Shown here one piece after another: positions 1 to 10,369 of a stretch of DNA of 35,905 bases (position 1 is the stretch's first letter; each line of letters starts with the position of its first letter). The DNA comes from Prevotella sp. (GTDB lineage: Bacteria; Bacteroidota; Bacteroidia; Bacteroidales; Bacteroidaceae): assembly GCA_017442765.1 (NCBI GenBank), contig JAFRZC010000027.1:1-35905 (forward strand). Direction: 5' to 3'. The position numbers were made by a program, and so were the translations under genes. A model generated the notes under the pieces. The model saw only the letters and a list, made by a program, of their open reading frames with translations. It searched no databases and had not been told where the DNA came from.

Positions 1-1
1 G

Positions 2-2101
2 GAAAACCTGCGACACGACGGTGTCGTAGCCATTCTGCTCAACACCTGCCTGCCGGAGGATGTCGATCTGGAGGATGCCGGCTCTTACCCTCTATTGGCA
101 GACGACAGCGTAAGACTCATTCTGCGAGGTCTTCGGCGCGTTCAAGGTCTATACAGGAAAAGAGGAGAGAGGGAAGGCAACGGGGGAGCGAGCTCCGCTC
201 GGGATGGAGAAGAGAGAGGGTACTCCCTTCCCTTTAGGGAGGGGTCGGGAGTAGGCCGGGCCGTGGAGAGCGAGAATTTCCGCAACCTGCTGCTCTCATA
301 TGCCGGCGACATGCGCGTGATCCTTATTCTGATAGCTAGGCAGGTGGCACTGATGCGCGGCATCCGCGACACGGCCAACGACGGGGCGCGTCGGCTCGTT
401 TCCCACGAGGCCGCCATGCTCTATGCCCCGCTGGCTCACAAACTGGGACTCTACAAATTGAAAAGCGAGCTGGAAGACCTCTCGCTGAAGTATTTGGAGA
501 CGGAGGCCTACTATATGATTCGCGAGAAGCTGAATGCCACCAAACGCTCTCGCGATGCTTACATCGCACGTTTCATCGCGCCTATCGAAAAACGGCTCAA
601 GAAGGAGAACATCGTCTGCCACATCAAAGGGCGCACGAAGTCGATTCACTCCATCTGGCAGAAGATGCAAAAACAGGGATGCGGCTTTGAGGGGGTCTAT
701 GATCTGTTTGCCATCCGCATCATCATCGACTGCCCTCCGGAACGGGAAAAGGAATTGTGCTGGCGGGTCTTTGCATACGTGACCGAGCTGACCACCTATA
801 ATCCCAGCCGCACGCGCGACTGGCTCACCGTGCCCAAGAAGAACGGCTACGAGAGCTTGCACACCACCATAATGGGACCTGAGGGGAAATGGGTTGAGGT
901 GCAGATACGTTCCGAGCGCATGGACGAGGTGGCCGAGCGCGGTGTGGCCGCCCACTGGCGCTACAAGGGGGTGAAGGCTGAGGACGACACGGACGGGTGG
1001 CTCGGCAGTATCCGCCAAATGCTGGAGGAGAAAGGAGAAAAAGGGATAGGAAGGGAAGAGAACAGGATAGAAAGGGAAGTGAAAGGGACAGCTCCCATCT
1101 ACGTCTTCAGCCCGCGCGGCGACCTCTTCAAACTCGCTCATGGAGCCACCGTGCTCGACTTTGCCTATCATGTCCATTCCAATGTAGGCAATGCCTGTAC
1201 GGGAGCACGCATCAACGGGCGCATCGTGCCCATTCGCGAGGAACTCCACTCGGGCGACACCGTGGAAATCATCACCCACACGGGACAGCGGCCAAAGCTT
1301 GACTGGCTCAACATTGTAAAGACCTCGCGTGCCCGTGCAAAACTGCGGCTGGCACTGAAGGAGACTCAGGCGAAAGACGCGCAGCTGACAAAGGAAAAAC
1401 TTGAGCGGAAGTTCCGTAACAGGAAGATAGAGTTGAAAGAAAGCCTTTTGGCTCAGACCATCAGGCGGATGGGCTTCAAGGTGGCCTCCGACTTCTATAA
1501 GCAGCTGGCCGAGGAGCGCATCGACATGAATGCCGTCGTGGAGAAATACGAGGAGCTACAAGATATTCACAGCACCGCCCACGACACTGTCCCGACACGG
1601 AGCGCACAGGAATTTGTGCTCGACGAGACCGGCGCGGGCACCAAGCCCGACAACGACGACGTGCTGGTCATCGACCGCAACGTGAAGGGCATCGACTTCT
1701 CGCTGGCCAAATGCTGCCACCCCATCTACGGTGACCGCGTCTTCGGATTCGTCACCTCCGGCGGCGGCATCAAAATCCATCGCGACGACTGCCCCAACGC
1801 TCCCGAACTGAAACGACGCTTCGGCTACCGTATCGTAAGAGCACAATGGAGCGGAAAGGGCAGCTCGCAATACAGCATCACACTCCGCGTGGTGGGCAAT
1901 GACGATATCGGCATCGTGAGCAATATCACCAATATCATCTCTAAAGACGAGAAAGCCAATATCCGCTCCATCAACATCGACTCACACGACGGGCTGTTCT
2001 CGGGAAACATCGAGGTCATGGCCGGGGACACCGCCCGTGTCGCATCCATCATCAAAAAACTCCGCACCATCAAAGGTGTCAAACAAGTGGAACGCATCTG
2101 A
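2..2101 (+). CDS. relA: RelA-type (p)ppGpp synthetase, 5' partial
   Basis: Stringent-response alarmone synthetase; the frame is open from the first codon of the window, so the N-terminus is missing. In order: remnant HD hydrolase domain (2-450), synthetase domain (about 590-1000, with GRTKSIHSIWQKM and YDLFAIRI), TGS domain (1095-1290), conserved-cysteine region (1685-1830, AKCCHPIYGDRV and HRDDCPN) and ACT domain to the end. The hydrolase HD pair reads LNT (codons at 41-46), and the later ADRxHNMRT-like stretch reads IARQVALMRGI. By family knowledge this is a synthetase-only RelA, not bifunctional SpoT/Rel. Two low-complexity insertions look foreign: about 36 residues after GLYR (157-262) and a purine-rich stretch at 1024-1087. 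malic enzyme follows after 24 bp. Confidence 0.93.
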   Translation, partial: ENLRHDGVVAILLNTCLPEDVDLEDAGSYPLLADDSVRLILRGLRRVQGLYRKRGEREGNGGASSARDGEERGYSLPFREGSGVGRAVESENFRNLLLSYAGDMRVILILIARQVALMRGIRDTANDGARRLVSHEAAMLYAPLAHKLGLYKLKSELEDLSLKYLETEAYYMIREKLNATKRSRDAYIARFIAPIEKRLKKENIVCHIKGRTKSIHSIWQKMQKQGCGFEGVYDLFAIRIIIDCPPEREKELCWRVFAYVTELTTYNPSRTRDWLTVPKKNGYESLHTTIMGPEGKWVEVQIRSERMDEVAERGVAAHWRYKGVKAEDDTDGWLGSIRQMLEEKGEKGIGREENRIEREVKGTAPIYVFSPRGDLFKLAHGATVLDFAYHVHSNVGNACTGARINGRIVPIREELHSGDTVEIITHTGQRPKLDWLNIVKTSRARAKLRLALKETQAKDAQLTKEKLERKFRNRKIELKESLLAQTIRRMGFKVASDFYKQLAEERIDMNAVVEKYEELQDIHSTAHDTVPTRSAQEFVLDETGAGTKPDNDDVLVIDRNVKGIDFSLAKCCHPIYGDRVFGFVTSGGGIKIHRDDCPNAPELKRRFGYRIVRAQWSGKGSSQYSITLRVVGNDDIGIVSNITNIISKDEKANIRSINIDSHDGLFSGNIEVMAGDTARVASIIKKLRTIKGVKQVERI
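223..251 (+). repeat. C/G palindrome inside relA
   Basis: Outer arms CTCCC/GGGAG with an inner CCCTTTAGGG, followed by GGCCGGGCC. It encodes SLPFREGSG within the low-complexity insertion that separates GLYR from the conserved ESENFRNLLL helix. Confidence 0.7.
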
Positions 2102-2125
2102 AGTTAATTCATAATTCATATACCT

Positions 2126-4414
<2,289 letters not shown>

Positions 4415-4415
4415 T

Positions 4416-5258
4416 ATGATTGTCTTTCCCTGTGCGAAAATCAACCTCGGCCTCAATGTGATCAGCCGACGTGAAGATGGATACCACAACATCGAAACCG
4501 TATTCTACCCCATTCCGCTCACCGATGCGCTCGAAGTGAAGCGCATGGACGAGAAGTTTCCGTCAGACACTCCTTGCGACTTGAAAGTCACCGGCAACGC
4601 CGTCGATTGCGACGAAAGCCAAAACCTTGTTGTCAGAGCCTATCACCTGTTAGCAGCAGACTACAGCCTGCCACGCGTACACGCACATCTCTACAAGCGC
4701 ATACCCTCACAAGCAGGCTTGGGTGGAGGATCCTCAGATGCCGCATACATGATACGACTGCTTGACGAGCGGTTCCGGCTGAACATCGGAATAGCAGAGA
4801 TGGAACGCTACGCTGCCCAGCTCGGAGCCGACTGCGCCTTCTTCATTACCGCCGAGCCATCGTTTGCCACAGGTATCGGCGACAGGCTCGCACCAGCCGA
4901 CTCGCCAGGACATAATCTGCACGGCTACTGGCTCGCCATCGTAAAACCGCCGATGGCCGTTTCCACCGCTGAGGCTTACGCAGGCATCACACCACGAACA
5001 CCCGTGAAATGCTGTCGAGACATCGTCCGTCAACCTATCGACACATGGCGCGAAGAGCTTATGAACGACTTTGAGAAACCTGTTTTCGAGAAGCACCCGC
5101 TTCTGGCACAAATCAAGCAACAACTCTACGACGACGGTGCAACATACGCAGCCATGACCGGCTCAGGTTCGGCCATCTACGCCATCTATAAACAAAAACC
5201 CTCGACAACGATTGCCGAAGGTTTCAAAGGCGCATTCGTAGAGGTAATGCAATTATAA
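4416..5258 (+). CDS. ispE: 4-diphosphocytidyl-2-C-methyl-D-erythritol kinase
   Basis: ATP-dependent kinase of the MEP (non-mevalonate) isoprenoid pathway; phosphorylates CDP-methylerythritol. At 280 residues it is of normal family length. N-terminal substrate segment CAKINLGLNVISRREDGYH, GHMP-kinase ATP loop SQAGLGGGSSDAAYM (about residues 94-108), the LGADCAFFI segment carrying the probable catalytic Asp, and C-terminal GHMP motif MTGSGSAIYAIY. The start ATG lies one base after the maeB TGA, indicating tight coupling. It runs convergently into maf with a 15-bp gap and no obvious hairpin terminator. Confidence 0.95.
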   Translation: MIVFPCAKINLGLNVISRREDGYHNIETVFYPIPLTDALEVKRMDEKFPSDTPCDLKVTGNAVDCDESQNLVVRAYHLLAADYSLPRVHAHLYKRIPSQAGLGGGSSDAAYMIRLLDERFRLNIGIAEMERYAAQLGADCAFFITAEPSFATGIGDRLAPADSPGHNLHGYWLAIVKPPMAVSTAEAYAGITPRTPVKCCRDIVRQPIDTWREELMNDFEKPVFEKHPLLAQIKQQLYDDGATYAAMTGSGSAIYAIYKQKPSTTIAEGFKGAFVEVMQL

Positions 5259-5273
5259 GAGCCTGTGTCAATG

Positions 5274-5879
5274 TCAATGGTCTGAATGGCGAGCCATAAA
5301 ATGGTCGCACAACACTTCATAGATACGCTGAACAGGAAGACCCATCACATTGAAATACGACCCCTCGAGCCGCTTTACGCCAATATAGCCAATCCACTCC
5401 TGAATGCCATAGGCACCCGCCTTGTCGAGCGGCTTATAATGATTGACATAATAGTTGATTTCCTCGTCACTAAGTCTTTTAAACGTTACGCTCGTAGAGA
5501 CATTGAATGTTCGTTGGCAGGCAGTCGATTTCAGCGTTACGCCAGTAACAACCTGATGTGTCTTTCCGCTTAATGTCCTAAGCATCCCACAAGCCTCTTC
5601 GGCCGTTGCCGGTTTGCCGAGTATCTCACCCGAACAGGCTACAATGGTGTCGGCCGTCAGTATCACCTCATCGTCGTTGAGTGGATTGAAAGCTGCCGCC
5701 TTCCCCTCTGCAATGGCCATGGCAGTCTCCTCGGGCGACAAGCCTTCAGGGCGCGGCTCTTCCATACCTTCCAAGGTACGCACCTCAAAATCGATGTCAA
5801 GCCCTGCAAGCAATTGCCGCCTGCGTGGCGACTGGCTACATAGTACAACTCTCATATCACCAACCGAAAGCTTTAGCAT
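5274..5879 (-). CDS. maf: Maf/YceF-like nucleoside triphosphate pyrophosphatase
   Basis: House-cleaning pyrophosphatase that hydrolyses non-canonical or modified NTPs. Signature segments: [15 protein letters not shown] near the N-terminus (substrate loop), [20 protein letters not shown] with the conserved Asp, [11 protein letters not shown] and [21 protein letters not shown]. Length is 201 residues from the ATG at 5879, which overlaps the end of kdsC by 23 bp. A second ATG at 5855, two bases past the kdsC stop, gives 193 residues and is nearly as good. I prefer the longer form because Bacteroides homologues, as I recall, carry a short extension before the SPRR motif. Last gene of the minus-strand run beginning at 8615. 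Confidence 0.92.
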   Translation of the reverse strand: MLKLSVGDMRVVLCSQSPRRRQLLAGLDIDFEVRTLEGMEEPRPEGLSPEETAMAIAEGKAAAFNPLNDDEVILTADTIVACSGEILGKPATAEEACGMLRTLSGKTHQVVTGVTLKSTACQRTFNVSTSVTFKRLSDEEINYYVNHYKPLDKAGAYGIQEWIGYIGVKRLEGSYFNVMGLPVQRIYEVLCDHFMARHSDH

Positions 5880-6375
5880 CAGACATCCACAAACCCTGAA
5901 CGCGCATCACCTGCTCTATCACGTCACGCGCACAACCGCACCCACCCTTGCGATGGCTTACGTAAAGACTCACCTCCTTAACCTCGGCACAAGCATCGGC
6001 AGGACAACACGGGCATCCCGCGCGACGCATCACTTGAAGGTCAGGAATGTCATCGCCCATGTAAAGCACCTCAGTATCAGCAAGACCATACTTTGACAGG
6101 AATGCCTCGTATGCCTGCGACTTAACGGCCTGACCCATGTAGATATCCTCAACACCAAGATACTCATAACGTCGGCGCAAAGCCTCACCACGGCCACCCG
6201 TGAGGATGACGATGCGAATCCCCATCTTCATGGCTAACTGAATAGCATAGCCGTCTTTGATGTTTACCGTGCGCATAGGGTTGCCATCAGCGGCCATCCC
6301 CACCGTCTCTGCCGACAAAACCCCGTCAACATCAAAGATAAGAGCACGTATCTTGCTTAAATCATAGTTTATCAT
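5857..6375 (-). CDS. kdsC: HAD-family KDO-8-phosphate phosphatase (KdsC/YrbI type)
   Basis: Removes phosphate from 3-deoxy-D-manno-octulosonate 8-phosphate during lipopolysaccharide inner-core synthesis. At 172 residues it is the capless HAD III size. Catalytic loop [10 protein letters not shown] (Asp pair), motif II LTGG, and motif III/IV in [14 protein letters not shown]. The C-terminal segment with several cysteines ([31 protein letters not shown]) fits the KdsC subfamily. It sits between a DUF2520-type protein and maf, a neighbourhood I recall from other Bacteroidales. kdsA and kdsB are not in the window. Confidence 0.9.
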   Translation of the reverse strand: MINYDLSKIRALIFDVDGVLSAETVGMAADGNPMRTVNIKDGYAIQLAMKMGIRIVILTGGRGEALRRRYEYLGVEDIYMGQAVKSQAYEAFLSKYGLADTEVLYMGDDIPDLQVMRRAGCPCCPADACAEVKEVSLYVSHRKGGCGCARDVIEQVMRVQGLWMSDAKAFGW

Positions 6376-6400
6376 CTTATCTTTCTTACCTTATCAAATT

Positions 6401-7192
6401 TTATCTATCAGCATTCCGTTCTTTATCAAGCTCATGGATTGATTGTGACATCGCCTCATAAATCTCCGCCCAAAGCGGCTGGACGGAAAGTTCCTCACGA
6501 TGCCTCGCCATCACATCCTTGTCCCAACGTACGGCAGGTCCCGTCTGTGCATCAACAGGAGAAAGTTCCCTCACCTTATGGCACGTCTCATCAATAAGCG
6601 GAAGAAGCACATCGAAAGGCAAACCGCTCTCCTTCAGAATCTCAGCTGCAAGTGCATAGCAATGATTCACAAAATTACAGGCAAACACCGCCGAGAGATG
6701 GAGCTTGGAACGAAAAGGCGAAGACAACTGAAATACAAGCGAAGAAAGCTGATTGGAAAAGGTTTCCAATGCCGTCAGGGAATCTTCGTCAACTGCTTCA
6801 ACAAAGAGCGGTATTTCCCTGAAATTCAACTCTCTATCTTTGGAAAACGTTTGTAGGGGATAAATCACACCATAATGTTTGCAATGGCCTTCAAAAACGT
6901 TCATAGGAACACTTCCAGCCGTATGAGCAAACAAACAATTCTCCCTACTCTTACATACTGATGCAATAATGGTTGGAAGAACATCGTCTTTCACAGATAT
7001 TATGTAAATATCAGCATCGCGGCAAATATCTTCCACGACTGTAACAGGCTCACTATGAAGAATTTCGGCTAACGTAGCGGCGGAAGCAAGAGTCCGACTA
7101 TATACTTGTACTACCTTGTCTCCAGCATCAACAATAGCCTTGCCCAAATGCGTAGCCACATTGCCGGCACCGACGAGAACAGCCTTTACCAT
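6401..7192 (-). CDS. Rossmann-fold DUF2520 protein, pyrroline-5-carboxylate-reductase-like
   Basis: Probable NAD(P)-dependent oxidoreductase of unknown substrate, 263 residues. The N-terminal Rossmann domain shows VLVGAGNVATHLGKAI (dinucleotide-binding glycines) and the DADIYIISVKDDVL strand typical of the ProC/F420-oxidoreductase superfamily. AHTAGSVPMNVFEG and YPLQTFSKDREL lead into the helical DUF2520-type C-terminal domain (LHLSAVFACNFVNHCYALA). The start overlaps the nitroreductase stop by 7 bp. The downstream genes kdsC and maf give no direct clue to the substrate. Proline synthesis is possible but not supported by context. Confidence 0.8.
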   Translation of the reverse strand: MVKAVLVGAGNVATHLGKAIVDAGDKVVQVYSRTLASAATLAEILHSEPVTVVEDICRDADIYIISVKDDVLPTIIASVCKSRENCLFAHTAGSVPMNVFEGHCKHYGVIYPLQTFSKDRELNFREIPLFVEAVDEDSLTALETFSNQLSSLVFQLSSPFRSKLHLSAVFACNFVNHCYALAAEILKESGLPFDVLLPLIDETCHKVRELSPVDAQTGPAVRWDKDVMARHREELSVQPLWAEIYEAMSQSIHELDKERNADR

Positions 7193-7713
7193 CTCTCCTC
7201 GTGAACGTTACCCCACTTCAGGCGTTCTTCACTCTGCGGTTTCCGCTCATCGGCGGGATGGCCAAGTGCAATGACGCAAAGTACCTCCCATCCTTCGGGA
7301 ATACCTAACAGATTGCGCACCACCGTGTCAGATGTCGTTCCATCGTCAAGTCCACGTCCATGTAACTGAACCCAACAAGAGCCAAGGCCAAGTTCCTCTG
7401 CCTGATATTGCATGGCAACAGCTGCGATGGAACAATCCTCAACCCAACAATCATTGCCCGACACATCACCGACAACAACAATCGCAATGGGAGCGTCACG
7501 CAAGAAATCACTGCCCGAAGTCTTTGCCAAGGCAAGGCTACGAATAGTCACTGCATTGCGGACAACGACAAACTGCCACGAACGACGACTCTTTGACGAT
7601 GGCGACATTAGTGCTGCACGCAACACACATCGCACATCCCCATCGGAGACCGTCGTTTCTGTGAACTTACGGTGGCTTCGCCGTCGCTGGACTAAATCAT
7701 AAAATCTTTTCAT
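7186..7713 (-). CDS. Nitroreductase-family FMN oxidoreductase
   Basis: Small single-domain nitroreductase (175 residues) expected to bind FMN and use NAD(P)H. The N-terminal FYDLVQRRRSHRKF is the family FMN-phosphate-binding signature; ALMSPSSKSRRSWQFVVV is the second flavin segment. The C-terminal half (IAAVAMQYQAEELGLGSCWVQLHG and the VLCVIALGHPADERKP tail) matches the usual fold. No active-site feature identifies the physiological substrate. It overlaps the upstream small gene by 4 bp and the downstream DUF2520 gene by 7 bp, so it belongs to one translationally coupled unit. Confidence 0.88.
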   Translation of the reverse strand: MKRFYDLVQRRRSHRKFTETTVSDGDVRCVLRAALMSPSSKSRRSWQFVVVRNAVTIRSLALAKTSGSDFLRDAPIAIVVVGDVSGNDCWVEDCSIAAVAMQYQAEELGLGSCWVQLHGRGLDDGTTSDTVVRNLLGIPEGWEVLCVIALGHPADERKPQSEERLKWGNVHEERW

Positions 7714-7988
7714 TTGCGTTTGCGCCGCTTACTTTTACCATCCTTCAAATAGAACTTGCGATAGAGTTTCCATCCTAAAATGGCCGCGTCAAGAACGCCG
7801 ACACTGGTGCTCATCAAGCTCGACAGGCGCTTAGTGGGCGACGTAGAGGTAAGCATGTCAGGCTTTCGGAACAACTGACCCCACAATGTGCGCATCTGAT
7901 TGTCGTCATTTCTGATACTACTTAGCAAGTCTTCCTTTCGCTGGCGAATATCGGCTAATGTCGCATAAGTCTGAACGTTTTTCTCCAT
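7710..7988 (-). CDS. Small basic-tailed protein, unknown function
   Basis: Unrecognised protein of 92 residues. An N-terminal half with likely helical charged sequence (ADIRQRKEDLLSSIRNDDNQ) is followed by TSPTKRLSSLMSTSVGVLDAAILGWKLYRKF, which may be one amphipathic or membrane helix, and a very basic end (KDGKSKRRKRK). The frame is open to an ATG at 8009, but I start at 7988 because a good Shine-Dalgarno (AGAAAGGAGG, 7997-8006) lies 8 bases before that ATG. It follows YtxH-like and holin-like genes and overlaps the nitroreductase by 4 bp, so an envelope-associated role beside those two is a reasonable inference only. Confidence 0.7.
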   Translation of the reverse strand: MEKNVQTYATLADIRQRKEDLLSSIRNDDNQMRTLWGQLFRKPDMLTSTSPTKRLSSLMSTSVGVLDAAILGWKLYRKFYLKDGKSKRRKRK

Positions 7989-7996
7989 ATCACATT

Positions 7997-8006
7997 CCTC
8001 CTTTCT
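7997..8006 (-). promoter_or_regulatory. Strong Shine-Dalgarno site deciding the start at 7988
   Basis: Minus-strand AGAAAGGAGG followed by 8 bases and ATGG. Such a full anti-SD match is unusual for this phylum, and I saw none like it in front of the other genes. It favours the shorter start over the ATG at 8009. Confidence 0.6.
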
Positions 8007-8026
8007 CATTCCACACTATCCGCCAC

Positions 8027-8371
8027 TTACAACAGCATACTGGCAAGGAAACGAACCAAAGGACGCTCTATCCAGCGTTTCCTGAAAATGACGACCAAAA
8101 TGAGCAGCAGCAAATAGAACGCGGCAACAATAGCGAAAGCCCACGCCACCCCAGTATAAGGTTGTAAGGCGTGAGCTAACGCAAATGACGCAAAGATGGC
8201 GCCCATGACAAGCAGCACTGACAACACAATTGTCATAGTGGCTACAGTGAGCAACCTAACCACCTTCTCTGCAACGTCAAGCTTGACATACTCCGTCTGC
8301 AAGCCCACATAATGACGAAGAGCCTCGACCAGTTGTCCTATTGTCTCAATGTTCTGATCCGTGGAAAACAT
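8027..8371 (-). CDS. Phage-holin-like (DUF1469 type) integral membrane protein
   Basis: A 114-residue inner-membrane protein. The hydrophilic N-terminus (QNIETIGQLVEALRHYVGLQTEYVKLDVAEKVVRLL) precedes two strong membrane helices (TMTIVLSVLLVMGAIFASFA and FAIVAAFYLLLLILVVIF), then a short basic tail. This matches the non-phage group of the holin 3-6/DUF1469 family often found beside YtxH-like proteins. Nothing suggests a lysis cassette: no endolysin or phage gene is nearby. It lies 25 bp after the YtxH-like gene and 38 bp before the small basic protein. Confidence 0.8.
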   Translation of the reverse strand: MFSTDQNIETIGQLVEALRHYVGLQTEYVKLDVAEKVVRLLTVATMTIVLSVLLVMGAIFASFALAHALQPYTGVAWAFAIVAAFYLLLLILVVIFRKRWIERPLVRFLASMLL

Positions 8372-8396
8372 CTTTGAATGCGGGGGCGGCTCTTAT

Positions 8397-8615
8397 TTAT
8401 TCAACAATGTCAGTTGCCGCCTCTTTGATGTCGTCAACCAGATCGTCAACCTCCTTACGGCTCAGCTTGATATTATGCTTCTTGCAAAAATCGTCAACGG
8501 CATCGCTGATGCGAGTGCGAGTGTCTGTGCCCTTCTCCGGGGCGACAAGCAAACCGAGGGCGGCACCGGCAATAGCTCCGCCGATGAATGCGCCAAAATA
8601 ACCTAATGTTTTCAT
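8397..8615 (-). CDS. YtxH-like small membrane protein
   Basis: A 72-residue protein with a glycine/alanine-rich N-terminal membrane helix (FGAFIGGAIAGAALGLLVAPEKG) ending in the LLVAPEKG motif that marks YtxH/general-stress proteins. A charged helical tail follows (KLSRKEVDDLVDDIKEAA). It is the first gene of the minus-strand run to 5274 and has a candidate promoter just upstream. By family knowledge these proteins are associated with envelope or general stress; the exact role is unknown. Confidence 0.8.
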   Translation of the reverse strand: MKTLGYFGAFIGGAIAGAALGLLVAPEKGTDTRTRISDAVDDFCKKHNIKLSRKEVDDLVDDIKEAATDIVE

Positions 8616-8655
8616 TTTTCTTTTCTTTTTTTATTTATAAAACATTTTTCAGCAG

Positions 8656-8688
8656 CAAATTTACAAAAACTTTTGTATTTCCGGCGAA
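8656..8688 (-). promoter_or_regulatory. Candidate promoter of the ytxH-like operon
   Basis: Minus-strand -7 element TAAATTTG (8656-8663) matches the Bacteroidetes consensus TAnnTTTG. A one-mismatch -33 element (TTCG, 8685-8688) lies 21 bp upstream. The predicted transcript starts near 8652, about 37 bases before the ATG at 8615. Confidence 0.4.
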
Positions 8689-8752
8689 AAAACAACAGTT
8701 TTTTTTCGTTATAAACGTGTATTAGTTTGATTTAACAAACTTTATGGGCTAT

Positions 8753-8787
8753 TTTCATCGCTATTTAGAAGATATTTTGTAATTTCG
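8753..8787 (+). promoter_or_regulatory. Weak candidate promoter of the SPOR lipoprotein operon
   Basis: TAATTTCG at 8780-8787 differs by one base from TAnnTTTG. TTTC at 8753-8756 is a weak -33 with a long 23-bp spacer. The 8616-8850 region otherwise holds only AT-rich sequence and the divergent ytxH promoter. Confidence 0.3.
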
Positions 8788-8850
8788 CCACAGATTTCTA
8801 AAATCGACGACTTGAATAAATATTAAGTTTAATCATAACATTGAAAGAAA

Positions 8851-9339
8851 ATGAAAAAAAGTGTTATTTTATGTGCAGGCCTGTGCGTGGCTTTAGCACT
8901 TACAGGTTGCAAGGGAAGTGAAAGTGCTTACAAGAAAGCATACGAGAAGGCAAAGGCTCAGGAGGCTACCAACACGGTGGTCACGCCGACTACAACCGAC
9001 ACTCCTGTTGTTACCCCCGTCATTGAGCAGCCTGTTACACAAACCGTTGTTCAGGACAACTCCGACAACACACCCGTTCGCACGGAGAATGTCAATGTGG
9101 TGAACGGCGCAGGCCTTAAGGCGTTTAGCGTTGTCGTGGGCTCCTATTCACTCAAGTCGAATGCAGAGGCTACCCAGCAAGTACTTAAGAATGCCGGCTA
9201 CAACTCGCAGATTGTCTATAACTCATCTACAGGGACATACCGCGTCATTGCCGACACCTTCGACAGCAAGGCTGATGCCGCACGTCTGCGCGACCAGCTC
9301 AGCTCGAAATATGCTGGTGCATGGCTCCTGACCAAATAA
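8851..9339 (+). CDS. SPOR-domain lipoprotein
   Basis: Probable outer-membrane lipoprotein (162 residues) with peptidoglycan-binding SPOR domain. The signal peptide ends in a lipobox ALALTGCKG. A lysine/alanine stretch and a Thr/Pro/Val-rich linker (about residues 45-85) follow. The SPOR domain runs from KAFSVVVGSYSLKSNAEA to the end, including the second half TYRVIADTFDSKADAARL. SPOR domains bind denuded glycan at division sites, so a septal or cell-wall role is likely. First gene of a plus-strand run with ruvX, def and a TPR protein; ruvX begins 6 bp downstream. Confidence 0.88.
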   Translation: MKKSVILCAGLCVALALTGCKGSESAYKKAYEKAKAQEATNTVVTPTTTDTPVVTPVIEQPVTQTVVQDNSDNTPVRTENVNVVNGAGLKAFSVVVGSYSLKSNAEATQQVLKNAGYNSQIVYNSSTGTYRVIADTFDSKADAARLRDQLSSKYAGAWLLTK

Positions 9340-9345
9340 CCGTAA

Positions 9346-9777
9346 GTGGCAAGAATCGTATCTGTTGACTACGGTCAAAAACGAACAGGAATAGCAGTCA
9401 CCGACCCATTGCAGCTGATTGCCAATGGATTGGTGACTGTTTCTACTTCTGAGTTGTTCACCTTCCTTTCCGACTACGTCGGCCAGGAGGAGGTAGAGCG
9501 TATCGTCATCGGGGAACCCCGCCAAGCCAACGGCCTGCCAAGCGAGAATATGGCACGTGCCCAACAGTTTGTGAACCGATGGCGCAAAGCCACCCCCCAC
9601 ATCCCTATAGAGTTCTACGACGAGCGCTTCACCTCTGTATTAGCACATCGCGCGATGATTGACGCAGGTCTCGGCAAAAAGCGACGGCAAGACAAGAAAC
9701 TGGTTGACGAGATTAGTGCCACCATCATCCTGCAAAGCTACATGGAGGCACGAAAAAGCAGGGAGTTAAGACGTTAA
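9346..9777 (+). CDS. ruvX: Putative pre-16S rRNA nuclease / Holliday junction resolvase-like RuvX (YqgF)
   Basis: RNase H-fold nuclease, 143 residues. In E. coli YqgF trims the 16S rRNA 5' end. Motifs: [19 protein letters not shown] with the first catalytic Asp, [40 protein letters not shown] with an acidic residue and the C-terminal [13 protein letters not shown] with the last acidic pair. The start codon is GTG at 9346, the only start consistent with the family N-terminus, six bases after the SPOR gene stop. def follows after 29 bp. Confidence 0.92.
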   Translation: MARIVSVDYGQKRTGIAVTDPLQLIANGLVTVSTSELFTFLSDYVGQEEVERIVIGEPRQANGLPSENMARAQQFVNRWRKATPHIPIEFYDERFTSVLAHRAMIDAGLGKKRRQDKKLVDEISATIILQSYMEARKSRELRR

Positions 9778-9806
9778 GATGTTTTTATTTTTCAATTCTC
9801 ATAAAA

Positions 9807-10367
9807 ATGATTCTACCTATATATATATATGGTCAACCGATATTACGAAAGACATCGGAAGACATAAATCAAAATTATCCAGAACTTGAGCAGCTCATTG
9901 CCAATATGTATGAGACCCTTGCGGCAAGTGAGGGCATCGGGTTGGCTGCTCCACAGATAGGAAAAGCCATCCGCGTGGTCATTATCGACCTCGACCCGCT
10001 TAGCGAGGACTTTCCTGAATACAAGGATTTCAAGAAAACCTATATCAACCCGCACATTATCGAACGCGACGAGACATCTGACCCCGAAACGCTGGAAGAG
10101 GGTTGTCTGTCGCTACCAGGCATACATGAGAAGGTAACGCGCCCTACACGCATTCACGTGAGATATCTCGACGACCAGTTCCAGCAGCATGACGAATGGG
10201 TTGAGGGCTATCTGGCCCGTGTGATGCAACATGAATTCGACCACCTTGATGCCACCATGTTCATCGACCGTATCTCGCCCCTGCGCAAGCAGCTCATCAA
10301 AAATAAGCTGAAAGCCCTCACGCTCGGCAAATATCGTTGCGGCTACCGCACAAAACCAGTGAGATAG
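9807..10367 (+). CDS. def: Peptide deformylase
   Basis: Metalloenzyme removing the N-formyl group from nascent proteins; 186 residues. The three family motifs are present: [10 protein letters not shown] (about residues 43-52), EEGCLSLPG with the metal-ligand Cys, and the QHEFDHLDA helix with HExxH. The last motif shows DHLD where DHLxG is commoner, a minor variation outside the ligands. An insertion after the first motif ([16 protein letters not shown]) is of a kind I recall in Bacteroidetes deformylases. The TPR gene begins two bases after the stop. Confidence 0.95.
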   Translation: MILPIYIYGQPILRKTSEDINQNYPELEQLIANMYETLAASEGIGLAAPQIGKAIRVVIIDLDPLSEDFPEYKDFKKTYINPHIIERDETSDPETLEEGCLSLPGIHEKVTRPTRIHVRYLDDQFQQHDEWVEGYLARVMQHEFDHLDATMFIDRISPLRKQLIKNKLKALTLGKYRCGYRTKPVR

Positions 10368-10369
10368 TA

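Noticed and set aside
296..1279. Long minus-strand open frame opposite relA
   Set aside because: It is a shadow of the relA codon pattern without recognisable motifs; the relA frame carries all conserved domains.
8027..8371. Prophage lysis holin
   Set aside because: No endolysin or other phage gene is nearby; the pairing with a YtxH-like gene points to the cellular DUF1469-type group.
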